From Allomuricauda sp. (GTDB lineage: Bacteria; Bacteroidota; Bacteroidia; Flavobacteriales; Flavobacteriaceae), in contig NZ_JANQLX010000003.1 of the NCBI RefSeq assembly GCF_028280385.1, forward strand, positions 310,001 through 374,000: DNA of 64,000 nt. The letters run 5' to 3'. The position numbers and the translations under genes were made by a program. Numbering within the stretch: position 1 is the stretch's first letter; the number at the start of each line of letters is the position of its first letter. Below the pieces are notes generated by a model, which was given only the letters and a program-made list of their open reading frames with translations, was not told the DNA's origin and made no database searches. Of this stretch, positions 30,009 through 39,454 are shown piece by piece.

Positions 30009-31141
30009 TATGGGTTCATTTTTTTAACGCCATCTCCAATGGCCACTTTAAACGCACTTGGCTGAATCTTGAAGGTGTTGTAATATGCCTCTGTAGCCTT
30101 TGAGATAAAATCGTCAACTTGATCATGCTGTACCAAATTAATAGTACAACCTCCAAATCCACCTCCCATCATCCTGGCACCGATAACACCTTCGGTGTTT
30201 TTTGCTATATCTACCAAAAAGTCAAGTTCCGGACAGCTTACCTCATAGAGTTGGCTCAACCCTTCGTGGGATTCAAACAGTTTTTGTCCAAAGGTGTGAA
30301 GATCTTGTACTTCCAAAGCCTTGCTTGCGGAAATGGTCCTGGCATTTTCTTGGACCACGTACAAGAGTCTATTATATGTTTTAGGGGGGAGCTTGGAACG
30401 ATGCTCCGTGATTATTTCCTCTGGTATTTGCGCAAGTACTTTTTGGTCGGGGTATTTCACTTGAATGGATGCCAATCCAGATTCACATTCTTGACGACGA
30501 AGATTGTACTCGCTGGTGGCCAAGTTGTGCGATACATTGGTGTTGAGCAGCACTATGGTGTAGGGACCCATATCGGCGGGTACATATTGATAGCTTAGGT
30601 CATTGCAATCCAATAAAATCAATTTTTCGTTTTTGCCACGGACCACCGCAAATTGATCCATGATCCCACATTTGGTACCCACAAAATGATGTTCAGCGTC
30701 CCGGGCCATGGTGATGATCTCATCATCAGAGAGGCCCATAGAAAAAAGTTGGTCCAATCCCTTGGCCACCCCACATTCCAACGCAGCTGATGAACTCACC
30801 CCGGAACCAATGGGAAGCTCACTTTCCACGATGCAGTCAAAACCACTGAGTTTGCCGGGGTAGGACTGTTCAATAAAATGGACGACTCCCAGAAAATAAT
30901 TGTGCCATTCCTTTTCACTTATTTCCACTTTGTTCAGATCAAAAGCAAAATGATCATCAAAGCTTTTGGAATAACAATTGCAAATAGAACTTCCATTTTT
31001 TCTAAGACGCAAAGTTACCTTTAGGTCGATGGCCGCAGGAAGTACTTGGCCACCGTTGTAGTCCAGGTGTTCTCCAATCAAGTTGATCCGTCCGGGGGAC
31101 TCTATGATAATTTCGGCCTTGAAGTCTTTATGGTCAGACAT
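30008..31141 (-). CDS. galK: Galactokinase
   Basis: 377 residues from the ATG at 31141; a TTG eight codons upstream (31165) is possible but less likely. A GHMP kinase that phosphorylates galactose at C1. Signatures are SPGRINLIGEHLDYNGGQVLPAA (galactokinase signature), LPIGSGVSSSAALECG (ATP loop), CGIMDQFAVVRGK with the catalytic Asp, and ARMMGGGFGGCTINLV. It is co-transcribed with galT. An intrinsic terminator-like hairpin lies upstream at 31299-31324, separating it from the YegP-like gene. Confidence 0.97.
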   Translation of the reverse strand: MSDHKDFKAEIIIESPGRINLIGEHLDYNGGQVLPAAIDLKVTLRLRKNGSSICNCYSKSFDDHFAFDLNKVEISEKEWHNYFLGVVHFIEQSYPGKLSGFDCIVESELPIGSGVSSSAALECGVAKGLDQLFSMGLSDDEIITMARDAEHHFVGTKCGIMDQFAVVRGKNEKLILLDCNDLSYQYVPADMGPYTIVLLNTNVSHNLATSEYNLRRQECESGLASIQVKYPDQKVLAQIPEEIITEHRSKLPPKTYNRLLYVVQENARTISASKALEVQDLHTFGQKLFESHEGLSQLYEVSCPELDFLVDIAKNTEGVIGARMMGGGFGGCTINLVQHDQVDDFISKATEAYYNTFKIQPSAFKVAIGDGVKKMNP

Positions 31142-31298
31142 GTTCGGGGCAAGATGAAGGCGCAAGTCAGCGCCAGAATTATTTGGCCTCTAATTTCAGG
31201 GATTTTTTGAAACTACGACCAAAAAATTTTCAAAATTCAGGACAATTTTGTGGAATTTGGGAGTGGTGATTTTTAAGGAATGCGGGGTAATGGAACAA

Positions 31299-31324
31299 AA
31301 AAACAGCCTCAAAGGGCTGTTTTT
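31299..31324. terminator. Bidirectional intrinsic terminator
   Basis: AAAAACAGCC (31299-31308) and GGCTGTTTTT (31315-31324) form a 10-pair stem with a 6-base loop, with A and T tracts giving U-runs in both directions. On the minus strand it ends the YegP-like transcript before galK. Confidence 0.8.
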
Positions 31325-31355
31325 CAGTTTATATCGTCAATAGACGGTCAGGTGA

Positions 31356-31685
31356 CTAGGAGTTGTCCTCAATATCTGCTCCTGGAGCATTGCTTTTTAC
31401 GGAAGCGATTCCATTTTCCATAGCGGAAGTGCTGGAGTACATTTCGCTGGCTCCGATCACTTGTCCGTTGGCAGCTTTTAGATTGAAGTAAGGACTTCCA
31501 TCCTTGGCAGTTTTTCTGTCGAATCGATTGTCATCTTGGGAGTTGGTCTTTACGGATTCAATCCCATTTTCACAAGCTGATTTTGTGGTGTAAGCCTCAC
31601 TGCTTAGGATCACTTGACCGTTGCCTGCTTTTAAGTTAAATCTGAATTGCCCTGATTTGTCTGTTTTGATTTCGAATTTACCCAT
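31356..31685 (-). CDS. YegP/DUF1508 family protein, two tandem repeats
   Basis: 109 residues from the ATG at 31685; a longer upstream frame exists but MGKFEIKTDKSGQFRFNLKA is the normal start of this family. Two DUF1508 repeats are visible: residues about 1-50 (FRFNLKAGNGQVILSSEAYT, ACENGIESVKTNS) and 60-105 (YFNLKAANGQVIGASEMYSS, AMENGIASVKSNAP). Small, cytoplasmic, widespread and without an established biochemical role; some homologues are stress-associated. Monocistronic, with its own terminator downstream. Confidence 0.93.
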   Translation of the reverse strand: MGKFEIKTDKSGQFRFNLKAGNGQVILSSEAYTTKSACENGIESVKTNSQDDNRFDRKTAKDGSPYFNLKAANGQVIGASEMYSSTSAMENGIASVKSNAPGADIEDNS

Positions 31686-32145
31686 GGTAGTATTTTTTAA
31701 TTGTAATAAAACTAAGTTTTTTCTTAAAACTATGCTAATTAGACACAGCAATAATTGAAAAGTCACAATTGGCCCCAATTCAAATTTTCAACCATCACGG
31801 AATAAATCAAATAACAGTTTTTCCAAACGGTCCATTTGGAAGGCATTGAAGTACGTCAAAATGAAGTAAAGGGCCGGTTGCGGAAATACCATCGTTTTTT
31901 ATGGTAAACGCACAACCTTATTTGATTTAAACCTCTAAAAAACAAGGAGTTTTATTAAATAATCTACACTTATCCATTAAAAAAACCTTTAATCGATTTC
32001 TCCATGATTATTTAAAACCTAATACTACTTTGTAATTCTTTGACCAACAGAAGTATAATCAACCAAATACCGAAACCAATGTATCCCCCTCCTCCCCCTT
32101 GTTCGGTTTTGTTTGAAATGATCATGTCCTTCAACCAACTAAACA
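31686..32145. other. Intergenic region between divergent YegP-like and giant ATPase genes
   Basis: 460 bases without a convincing gene. It should contain both divergent promoters. Two inverted repeats are visible: TCCAAA/TTTGGA (31822-31840) and a longer imperfect hairpin at 31876-31917. TTTG boxes at 32029 and 32039 with TATAATC at 32054 could be a weak promoter for the ATPase gene; I do not call it. Confidence 0.6.
31876..31917. other. Imperfect hairpin in the divergent intergenic region
   Basis: GGTTG pairs with CAACC, CG with CG after a two-base bulge, and TACCAT (31887-31892) with ATGGTA (31901-31906) around an 8-base T-rich loop. It could be an operator, part of a leader RNA, or chance. 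There is no match to a known RNA family that I recognise. Confidence 0.35.
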
Positions 32146-35100
32146 ATGGCCGACAACAAGAAATTACTTGAGAAAAAACTCAATACCAAATCCTTTAAGG
32201 TAAAGCCTGTATTTCTCGAATTGCAAAATTATAGTTACTACCATGCCTCCATGCAGGGGAATGAAGAGCAACTGCAGGGGAGGTTTGTAGGGAGAAAGAA
32301 AATTATTGCCAAAATTCTAAGTTTTGTCCATGAGTCTTCCAATAACACGGGAACATATTTGGTGACGGGTTTCAGGGGTATGGGCAAAACCTCTGTGGTA
32401 AACAAGGCACTTTCCAAGCTCAATCCCAAAATAAATATTGGGTTCTATGTTAAGCTTTGGATAATGCTCCTGCCCATTGTAATCTTCTGGAGCAATTTCA
32501 AGATACTTGGCAACCAACTAAAATCATCTTGGGAGAATGATGATAGAGCGGTGCCGATCAGTATCCTTATTGGCTTTATTCTATGTATTGTCATTGCGGT
32601 GTATTCCCTTGGGTATTGGGATCCACGGGTAAATAGGCTTAATAAGAAACACCATTGGTTCGTTAAGTTTGCCAAGACGCTATGGTCGGGTACTGAAGCG
32701 CTCTTTAATTCCAAGTTCAGTAAGAGTAAAAACAACTTTCAGCGTATAACCAGCTTTGCGTTGGTGTATTTTTGTCTTGTTGGGTTACATATTCTTTGCG
32801 ACCTTTTCGTCTTTGAGGAGAACGCTTCCAGACATCATATATTTTGGTTTTTTACCTCCCTCCTTGTACTAGGCTACTGGATAGTGGACGTCTACAAATC
32901 CATTATTCGCTTGTCCAAATCAAAAGGTAGCCATGGAGGTAAACAAGGCCGAAATTCACACGATTTTGTAAAAAATGCCAAAGTAATATCCTCCATTGTT
33001 GCATTTGTCATTTTTTGTGGGTTGATGTTTGCTGCCAGCAATTCAGATCATTTTGTGGTTGCTGCCTTGGGGTTACTAGTGGCACTTATCCTTACAAGGG
33101 TTATAATATATACCGTAAGCAAAGAGAGAAGCGATGATCTGAGCGAAAATTATCTCAATGGGGTATTTAGAAATCTGGACTTTCAACAATACATAGTGGC
33201 CAATGTTAATTTGGGGAAAGATAATTTGACCGAAAAGGAAGTGCTAAAATATGTGGCGGATGAGATACATAGAGAGTACAGTTCCTGGTTTTACAGTCTT
33301 TTGAACCCGCAACGATTGGTCAATGTGTTTTTTGTCTTTTTCCTGTTCTATTTTGTGGTCAGCATGTTCTATACCCGGTTTTTGGATATGCAGTTCATGG
33401 ACTTTACCAACAAAACGGTACGGTTGTCCCTGTACTTTCCAAGCCAAGCTTTGCAAGCACAGGATTCCCTTAGATTGGGAGATCTGGATTATATGTTCGT
33501 CAATGAAGACAAGTCACAAACGTCTTTGGAGGAATATAGCAGGAGAATTAGAAAGGTCTATAAGGACAAAATACTCAAATATAACTTGGGCAAACCGAAT
33601 GAATACATAGGTTTTAAGTCCGCTGAGGTTTTATTTCGGAGTAAAAATGTATCCGACCAATGGTTGAACACCTATGTTGGCTTTGTTAAAATCTGCAATG
33701 AGCTGGACTATTTGTCCTTAAAGTTTTGGTATAACGTTCGATTGGTATTGATCAATGACGTGTTTGATGAGGACAGCAATACCTACCTTAAAAGGGTTAT
33801 CAATAGATTGTACCCCCGGGTACCGCTTCTGCCGGTCTACCTCCTAATGCTATTTATTCTGTTGCTTGTTAGAATTATTCCAGCCCGTTTTTTGCCGATC
33901 AAAACCCATTTTTCAACCTTGCGCAGGTTGCGGAACATCCGCAACCAAATAGATGCCGCGATCACTTTTGAGCAAAGCGGACATTTAACAGGTGCCAAAC
34001 CCATATGGTCGTCCATATTCCAGTTTAGAAGACAATTCCATTACAAACCATTGGGGGCCAAGGATATTTCCCAGAAACTCATTCACTTTTTGCAGGATGT
34101 GGAAAAATTGTCCTCCCTGTTCGTGAAGGTCAAGTTTATTGTGGTTTTTGATGAATTGGACAAGATCAACCCGCATTACAATGCGGCCATATCATCGCAG
34201 GAAGACGAGTTTGAAGCGGATAATGGGGAGGTACGATATCTAACCCGACGGAAAGAGCGGATTTCCCTCATTCTGTCCAGCATGAAGCATTTTCTGAATA
34301 CAGCAAGGGCCAAATTCATCTTTATTGCGGGCAGGGAAATGTATGAGGCCGCCTTGGCCGGAATTTCGGATAGGGAGTCAAGTTTGGACAGCATTTTCAA
34401 CGACAACAAGATTTATGTTGAAAGTTTCTATAAGGAAATCGAGACCAAAAGCTTAAATGACCTTACCAGCATTACCGAGGAATATCTGTGTAAATTTTTG
34501 ATTCCCCATAACTATTACAGCGCACAATCGCTTGCCCCTTCCTTAAAGGTGTATAATAGATATTTGGAACATTATTTTGGAAAAACGCATGATGAACTAC
34601 TGGAAAATCTAGGCAAAGCCGAAAGAGATAAAGTGAATATCCAAAAAAGGGAAAAAATCATATCCCTGCTAAAGGAATTCATTCTATACCTGACGTATAG
34701 GAGCAATGGTGCGCCCCAGAAATTGGCCAACTTGCTGGAGAACCACTTAAGGCCCGTGGCAGAAAAGGAACTGAAGGACAACGATGTGTTGTTCGTAGGT
34801 AAAAACACCAACAATTTATATTTGGACCTGGGATACTACAGACAATATAAATTTTCATTGATCTCTTATTTGACTACCCCGGTGTTCCTGGGATTGGGGA
34901 GCTATATGCACGAGTACAATGACAAATTGTTGGTTTCCATCAGTTATATGCTGGATCATTTGTTCAAGCATCACAAATTCGGAATTTCCTATAGGAATTT
35001 ATCGCTTACCCCGGAGTTGGTGGATGTGAACAAGGAGCCTCAATTTCAGGAATTCCTGGATAAGTTGGTCTATACCCTCTCCAAAAGTCATATCAGGCCA

Positions 35101-37737
35101 ATTTTAAGTGGCATATATGACTATCGATTTAATAGCAAAGTAGCATCCGAAATCAAGTTTCTTTCCAGAATAGATGCCTTCGAAGGAGCCGCCCTTAATT
35201 TCACTTTGGATGAGTCCATTGAACTGAAAAGACACTTCAACCGACGCCTCAATCAGCTGAAGGAAGGGCATAACAATACCATTGTTGCCTTAGGGAACAA
35301 CGCAAAGGACAGCCATATCCATTCCATATCCCATTTGAATGTGATGATCGGGGACCTCCATTTTTATGATGAGGAATTCCAAGAAGCCATTATCCATTAT
35401 TTGGAGGCCATACAACAATTGCTGGAATCTGATATGGAGATAATGGACATGTACAATTTTGTCTTTTATGTCAGAACCAAACTAAAACTGGGATTGGCCT
35501 ATGAAAAGAATAAGATGTACGACAATGCACTGTTGACCTATTCGGAATTGGCCCATTATGTTTCCAAAAAACGAAATATCCCCTTAAAAAAGTTTGGATT
35601 GGCAAGATTCGTTATCACCGAAGCGGAGCTAAACAACATAAAGCAAATATGCGATTCCATAAATAACGGAGCTGAGCTCAAAAAAGTGGTCAAAAGGACG
35701 CTGGGCAAAAAGGGAAAAAGCGAGGTGGTCGTCATTGGCAGGATAAAGGCCAATCCTGTAAGCATCAAGGATGCACAGCCAGAACAACCGTGGCAAAGAA
35801 TATATCCCATTTCCGATATGGACAGTTTTTATTCCAGAAATGATAAAAGCCTGGCCAGAGAGATAGACAAATTGGGTACCAACTATAGACCGTTGAAACA
35901 TTATTTCCTTAAGACCACCTTGGAAAATGTGAGGTTGTTCTATCAGCCCACCGTGGCCAAGCTGTATATGATCGAGAAGTCCAGCCCGGATAAATTATGT
36001 GATATAGACATCCTAAGGGCCATCAAGGAATTCAATTTCCTAAAACTTCCTTTGAAGTCCAAGCAAAAACGAATGATCGTTTCTGAATTCTACAATAAGC
36101 TGGGGGACCTTCTTTATTATAAAAATGGCACTATGAACAGATGTTTGCGTAAGCTGATCATAGAGGCCATAAACCAGGCTGAAGAAGATAAACAAGGCAA
36201 AGGTGAAAAAGAGGTAGCCAAGTTGGACAAAAAAATCAATGTGTATAAAAATCTATTGATGTCTCCACTTGATGCTTCCCTGTATTACATAAAATCCATT
36301 GCAGCCTTATTGATACCCAATAATGAGCCGTGTGACGATAAACCCAAAGGGAGATTGACCAAGAACATCAATATCTATAAGTATTATAACGAATCGCCCA
36401 AATCCCTTGATGAATTTGAAAAATTGTTCGAAGATAGGGTAAAACCGAATCTTGATGTTATAAATAAAGAGTTGGAACGGTTGGTGGATATACCGAATCT
36501 TAGAGAGGCCTATTCCTACGAGTACCTCTATGCCATTACCAATGGACTATTGGATTTGAACCAATGTCTGTCGAGTTTCACCAACTGTGGGTATTCAAGT
36601 AAAAATGCCCCAAAAAAGATCAAGTTTATCTACAAGGCCTTGGGATGTGAGCTGGATGAGTTGTTGAAAAAATATTTTTTGGCGCATAGGATTTTAAAAA
36701 ACATTGGCGAATATAGTTTGGCCAAATCCCAGTTGTTGAAGATCATTTATATGATTAACCAGGTCAATTCGGACACTAAAATTGATTTCAACAAGATTCA
36801 TCCGGACCTTACCTTGGATGGGTTGTTCAAAAAGTGCATCCGCCTTATATACAGTTCACATGACGAAAGTTATTATGTGGACGATTATAAAATTAAGGAC
36901 ATATTTGAAAATGGAGCTAATTCCAGTAATAGTGTAGCACTCAACTCGGTTGCCCGATCGGACATCCAGGAAGTGATTTCACTCTATTGGTTCAGTCAGT
37001 ACCATCTGAAGGACAAAAAACCGAATAATTACACTGGCACGCTTAAAACAAAGAAGGATTTCTATGAGTTCGTGTATGGCGCCTACCCTCCATTTCAGCC
37101 TACACAACGAAAACAAAATAGAATTCTGGAATTGGGGCTGAGGTTAAAAGCCAACTCGGATTTATATAAAAAGTTAGTGAAAAACAAAAAGAGTTTAAGC
37201 CGATTTAAAAAGCTGATGCACTTTCATGGTACCAATAATTTGATATTGGAAGAGTTCTTGATTCTCGATAGCCTCGGTTGTTGTAATGAGCTTTTAAAAA
37301 TCTACAACCTGTTGGATGTGGATTATATTAACAATACGCACCTTACCATGGCCAAGACCCATTATGTTATGGGCGAATGGTGCAGGGTATATCAGGAACA
37401 TTGTAGCAAGGTAACCAATACTTCCCACATGGAAGAAATCCTAAAGGCGACGGTGCTCAACACCAATACCTTAATGTATCTGGACCCAAATTACCACTTT
37501 AGTAATTCGCTTAAGCACAATACCAAGGCGGTGAATTTTCATTCTAGGGGGGAATCCTTAATCGAGTACACTAGAAGAGCCTCTTATCTAGATGATTTTT
37601 ACAATGACAATATTGCCCATTTGCAAATTGCATTGGAAAGAAAGGAAGTTCATGAAAGACATGATATTAAAATTTGGCGAAAAATAACAGGGAAGATGGA
37701 CGATGCCGGGTTACATGATATTGGCAATTACATCTAA
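32146..37737 (+). CDS. Giant membrane P-loop ATPase with TPR-like C-terminus, unrecognised
   Basis: 1863 residues and not a family I can name. Walker A is GFRGMGKT (residues 75-82). Walker B is KFIVVFDELDKI with Asp669-Glu670. Between them, about residues 103-580, lie roughly eight hydrophobic segments (for example KLWIMLLPIVIFWSNF, ISILIGFILCIVIAVYSL, VFFVFFLFYFVVSMFY, VYLLMLFILLLVRIIP). After Walker B come KFIFIAGREMYEAAL (sensor-1-like) and APQKLANLLENHLRP (winged-helix-like). The rest is helical and soluble, with at least one TPR-like pair near 1065-1150 (EEFQEAIIHYLEAIQQLLE, ALLTYSELAHYVSKK). Membrane helices inserted inside the NTPase domain are a known trait of KAP NTPases, some of which act in phage exclusion; STAND ATPases are an alternative. 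It is a single gene with its own strong terminator. Confidence 0.75.
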   Translation: MADNKKLLEKKLNTKSFKVKPVFLELQNYSYYHASMQGNEEQLQGRFVGRKKIIAKILSFVHESSNNTGTYLVTGFRGMGKTSVVNKALSKLNPKINIGFYVKLWIMLLPIVIFWSNFKILGNQLKSSWENDDRAVPISILIGFILCIVIAVYSLGYWDPRVNRLNKKHHWFVKFAKTLWSGTEALFNSKFSKSKNNFQRITSFALVYFCLVGLHILCDLFVFEENASRHHIFWFFTSLLVLGYWIVDVYKSIIRLSKSKGSHGGKQGRNSHDFVKNAKVISSIVAFVIFCGLMFAASNSDHFVVAALGLLVALILTRVIIYTVSKERSDDLSENYLNGVFRNLDFQQYIVANVNLGKDNLTEKEVLKYVADEIHREYSSWFYSLLNPQRLVNVFFVFFLFYFVVSMFYTRFLDMQFMDFTNKTVRLSLYFPSQALQAQDSLRLGDLDYMFVNEDKSQTSLEEYSRRIRKVYKDKILKYNLGKPNEYIGFKSAEVLFRSKNVSDQWLNTYVGFVKICNELDYLSLKFWYNVRLVLINDVFDEDSNTYLKRVINRLYPRVPLLPVYLLMLFILLLVRIIPARFLPIKTHFSTLRRLRNIRNQIDAAITFEQSGHLTGAKPIWSSIFQFRRQFHYKPLGAKDISQKLIHFLQDVEKLSSLFVKVKFIVVFDELDKINPHYNAAISSQEDEFEADNGEVRYLTRRKERISLILSSMKHFLNTARAKFIFIAGREMYEAALAGISDRESSLDSIFNDNKIYVESFYKEIETKSLNDLTSITEEYLCKFLIPHNYYSAQSLAPSLKVYNRYLEHYFGKTHDELLENLGKAERDKVNIQKREKIISLLKEFILYLTYRSNGAPQKLANLLENHLRPVAEKELKDNDVLFVGKNTNNLYLDLGYYRQYKFSLISYLTTPVFLGLGSYMHEYNDKLLVSISYMLDHLFKHHKFGISYRNLSLTPELVDVNKEPQFQEFLDKLVYTLSKSHIRPILSGIYDYRFNSKVASEIKFLSRIDAFEGAALNFTLDESIELKRHFNRRLNQLKEGHNNTIVALGNNAKDSHIHSISHLNVMIGDLHFYDEEFQEAIIHYLEAIQQLLESDMEIMDMYNFVFYVRTKLKLGLAYEKNKMYDNALLTYSELAHYVSKKRNIPLKKFGLARFVITEAELNNIKQICDSINNGAELKKVVKRTLGKKGKSEVVVIGRIKANPVSIKDAQPEQPWQRIYPISDMDSFYSRNDKSLAREIDKLGTNYRPLKHYFLKTTLENVRLFYQPTVAKLYMIEKSSPDKLCDIDILRAIKEFNFLKLPLKSKQKRMIVSEFYNKLGDLLYYKNGTMNRCLRKLIIEAINQAEEDKQGKGEKEVAKLDKKINVYKNLLMSPLDASLYYIKSIAALLIPNNEPCDDKPKGRLTKNINIYKYYNESPKSLDEFEKLFEDRVKPNLDVINKELERLVDIPNLREAYSYEYLYAITNGLLDLNQCLSSFTNCGYSSKNAPKKIKFIYKALGCELDELLKKYFLAHRILKNIGEYSLAKSQLLKIIYMINQVNSDTKIDFNKIHPDLTLDGLFKKCIRLIYSSHDESYYVDDYKIKDIFENGANSSNSVALNSVARSDIQEVISLYWFSQYHLKDKKPNNYTGTLKTKKDFYEFVYGAYPPFQPTQRKQNRILELGLRLKANSDLYKKLVKNKKSLSRFKKLMHFHGTNNLILEEFLILDSLGCCNELLKIYNLLDVDYINNTHLTMAKTHYVMGEWCRVYQEHCSKVTNTSHMEEILKATVLNTNTLMYLDPNYHFSNSLKHNTKAVNFHSRGESLIEYTRRASYLDDFYNDNIAHLQIALERKEVHERHDIKIWRKITGKMDDAGLHDIGNYI

Positions 37738-38152
37738 TCAAAACGCATAACATTTTAATTGGACTATGATCAGAGATGATGCGTTCAACAAAAGTCCTTC
37801 TTTTAAAAGAAGGACTTTTTAGTTCTTATCAACGTGTTGGAAATCGATTGGGGCTATCGGTGCCAAAAACATTCCCAATCCGGGCTTAGGTAAGCTCAAA
37901 AATGAATTGGGATTTTCGAGGGGTTGAGCTGATTTTAAGCCCAATCGAATATAAAGGGATAGCACTAAAAGCAATACGTCCAAAAAAAATCCACAATAAC
38001 TTAATTACATAACATTACAAAGATTATATTTGCTCATCCTGTTAAGGATCAAATTGCTCAAGATTGGTTCTATTCGAATGTGTCCAGGTGTTTGTCGTCA
38101 AGACATTTTGATTGCAGGGAAGTATGGTAACAAACCTAATTGATAAAGTTTT
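37738..38152. other. Intergenic region between ATPase and galM
   Basis: 415 bases with no convincing gene. It holds the ATPase terminator (37790-37820). TATATTTG at 38025-38032 matches the Bacteroidota second promoter box TAnnTTTG for galM, but I see no clear TTTG box upstream. Nothing else is recognised. Confidence 0.55.
37790..37820 (+). terminator. Perfect-palindrome intrinsic terminator
   Basis: AAAAGTCCTTCTTTT (37790-37804) is followed directly by its exact reverse complement AAAAGAAGGACTTTT (37805-37819) and a further T. It can end the ATPase transcript and would work on either strand. Confidence 0.85.
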
Positions 38153-39214
38153 ATGACTATAAAAGAATCTACTTTTGGTTACACCAAGGAGAACCAACGG
38201 GTGTCGCTTTTTAAGCTGGGCAATGGAGCTGGAATGACGGTGGAAATTCTTAATTATGGAGGCATCATTAAAACTATTTGCGTTCCTGATCGGTATGGAA
38301 AGGTGGAAGATGTAGTCCTTGGGCATGATAATATCACCGATTATGAGGAGAAAAGCGATTATTTTGGATGCATTGCAGGCCGCTTTGCAAACAGGATAAA
38401 CCAGGGCAGATTTCACATCAATGGAACGCGGTTTCAGTTGCCTCAAAACAGCAATGGAAATAGTTTGCACGGAGGCGTCAAAGGTTTTGATAAACAGATT
38501 TGGAAAGCGCAAACATTCAACCGGGAAGATGAGGTGGGAGTTTCCCTTTTTTATCTAAGCAAAGATGGCGAGGAAGACTATCCGGGCAACATGAAATGCT
38601 GGGTGTCCTATGCGCTGGACAACAATAACCAGTTAAAAATTGAATACCGGGCGGAAACGGATAAAACCACAATTGTCAATTTAACCAATCACACTTATTT
38701 TAATTTAAAGGATGGTGGGGAGACCACCATTCTAGATCATAGCTTAAAAATTGAAGCGTCGTACTTTACCCCGGTTGACGATAGATTAATACCCCTCGGA
38801 ACCATTGATACGGTGAAGACTACCCCTTTTGATTTTAGGGAATACAAGACGATCGGCAAGCATATTGAAACTGATCATGTCCAACTCAGGAATGGAGGGG
38901 GGTATGACCACAATTTTGTTTTGGACAAGAAAGATGGGGCTTGTGAATTAATAGCAAGTGTTTATGAGCCTATTTCGGGCAGATTGCTCGAAGTTTTTAC
39001 TACCGAACCTGGAATTCAATTTTATTCGGGCAATTTCCTGAAAGGTGATATTATTGGCAAAAAAGATGTGGCGTACCAATTTAGATCCGGACTTTGTCTG
39101 GAGACACAACATTTTCCTGACGCCCCTAACCACGATAATTTTCCATCGACGATTTTAAACCCCGGAGAGCAATTTAAAAGCACCACCATTTACAAATTTG
39201 GAATTGAAATCTGA
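38153..39214 (+). CDS. galM: Aldose 1-epimerase (galactose mutarotase)
   Basis: 353 residues, standard GalM length, no signal peptide. It interconverts alpha and beta anomers of galactose or glucose to feed galactokinase. Motifs are DVVLGHDNITDY, YFGCIAGRFANRI, LPQNSNGNSLHGGVKGFDK (substrate His), NLTNHTYFNLKDGG with the catalytic His, and FTTEPGIQFYSGNFL with the catalytic Glu. It faces away from galKT with the ATPase gene between them, so the pathway is split in this genome. Confidence 0.95.
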   Translation: MTIKESTFGYTKENQRVSLFKLGNGAGMTVEILNYGGIIKTICVPDRYGKVEDVVLGHDNITDYEEKSDYFGCIAGRFANRINQGRFHINGTRFQLPQNSNGNSLHGGVKGFDKQIWKAQTFNREDEVGVSLFYLSKDGEEDYPGNMKCWVSYALDNNNQLKIEYRAETDKTTIVNLTNHTYFNLKDGGETTILDHSLKIEASYFTPVDDRLIPLGTIDTVKTTPFDFREYKTIGKHIETDHVQLRNGGGYDHNFVLDKKDGACELIASVYEPISGRLLEVFTTEPGIQFYSGNFLKGDIIGKKDVAYQFRSGLCLETQHFPDAPNHDNFPSTILNPGEQFKSTTIYKFGIEI

Positions 39215-39394
39215 ATAGAAGACCTGTTTGCCTGGAGGTGTTTTTGTCTTCGGCCTTAACCCTCTTTGAAGGAGGCATTTGAATAGATCTTCAGCAGCTG
39301 ACTATATTAAAAATCCATCATCTTAACATAATTCTAATTACTTACTAAAGATTAATAAGTAACTTAGCGTCTGATTTCGATTTTTAACGCTTAG

Positions 39395-39423
39395 GGGGTT
39401 GGGTAAACCCAATTTGTACTGTT
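39395..39423 (+). promoter_or_regulatory. ECF-sigma-type promoter element, copy A (first G8 gene)
   Basis: GGGGTTGGGTAAA (39395-39407), then after six bases TTG, two bases, C, one base and GTT, ending at 39423. The start codon lies 31 bases further on. The same 13-mer and spacing occur upstream of fecR (53260-53288) and of the transglutaminase gene (52696-52724), so this is very likely a promoter for the neighbouring FecI-type sigma factor. Confidence 0.8.
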
Positions 39424-39454
39424 TTAATGGTTAGTTATAAATATTAAATAAGAT

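Noticed and set aside
31142..31165. TTG start for galactokinase
   Set aside because: The ATG at 31141 gives the usual N-terminus; the extra eight residues are not family-like.
32146..37737. Calling the giant ATPase a known Avs/STAND defence protein
   Set aside because: The membrane segments inside the NTPase domain do not fit Avs proteins, and no nuclease or other effector domain is visible.
39215..39300. Possible terminator after galM
   Set aside because: The visible arms are only four to five bases, so evidence is insufficient.
39399..39412. Short palindrome TTGGGTAAACCCAA as a separate operator
   Set aside because: Its right arm is not conserved in the two other copies of the element; only the GGGGTTGGGTAAA part is shared, so the palindrome is probably chance.
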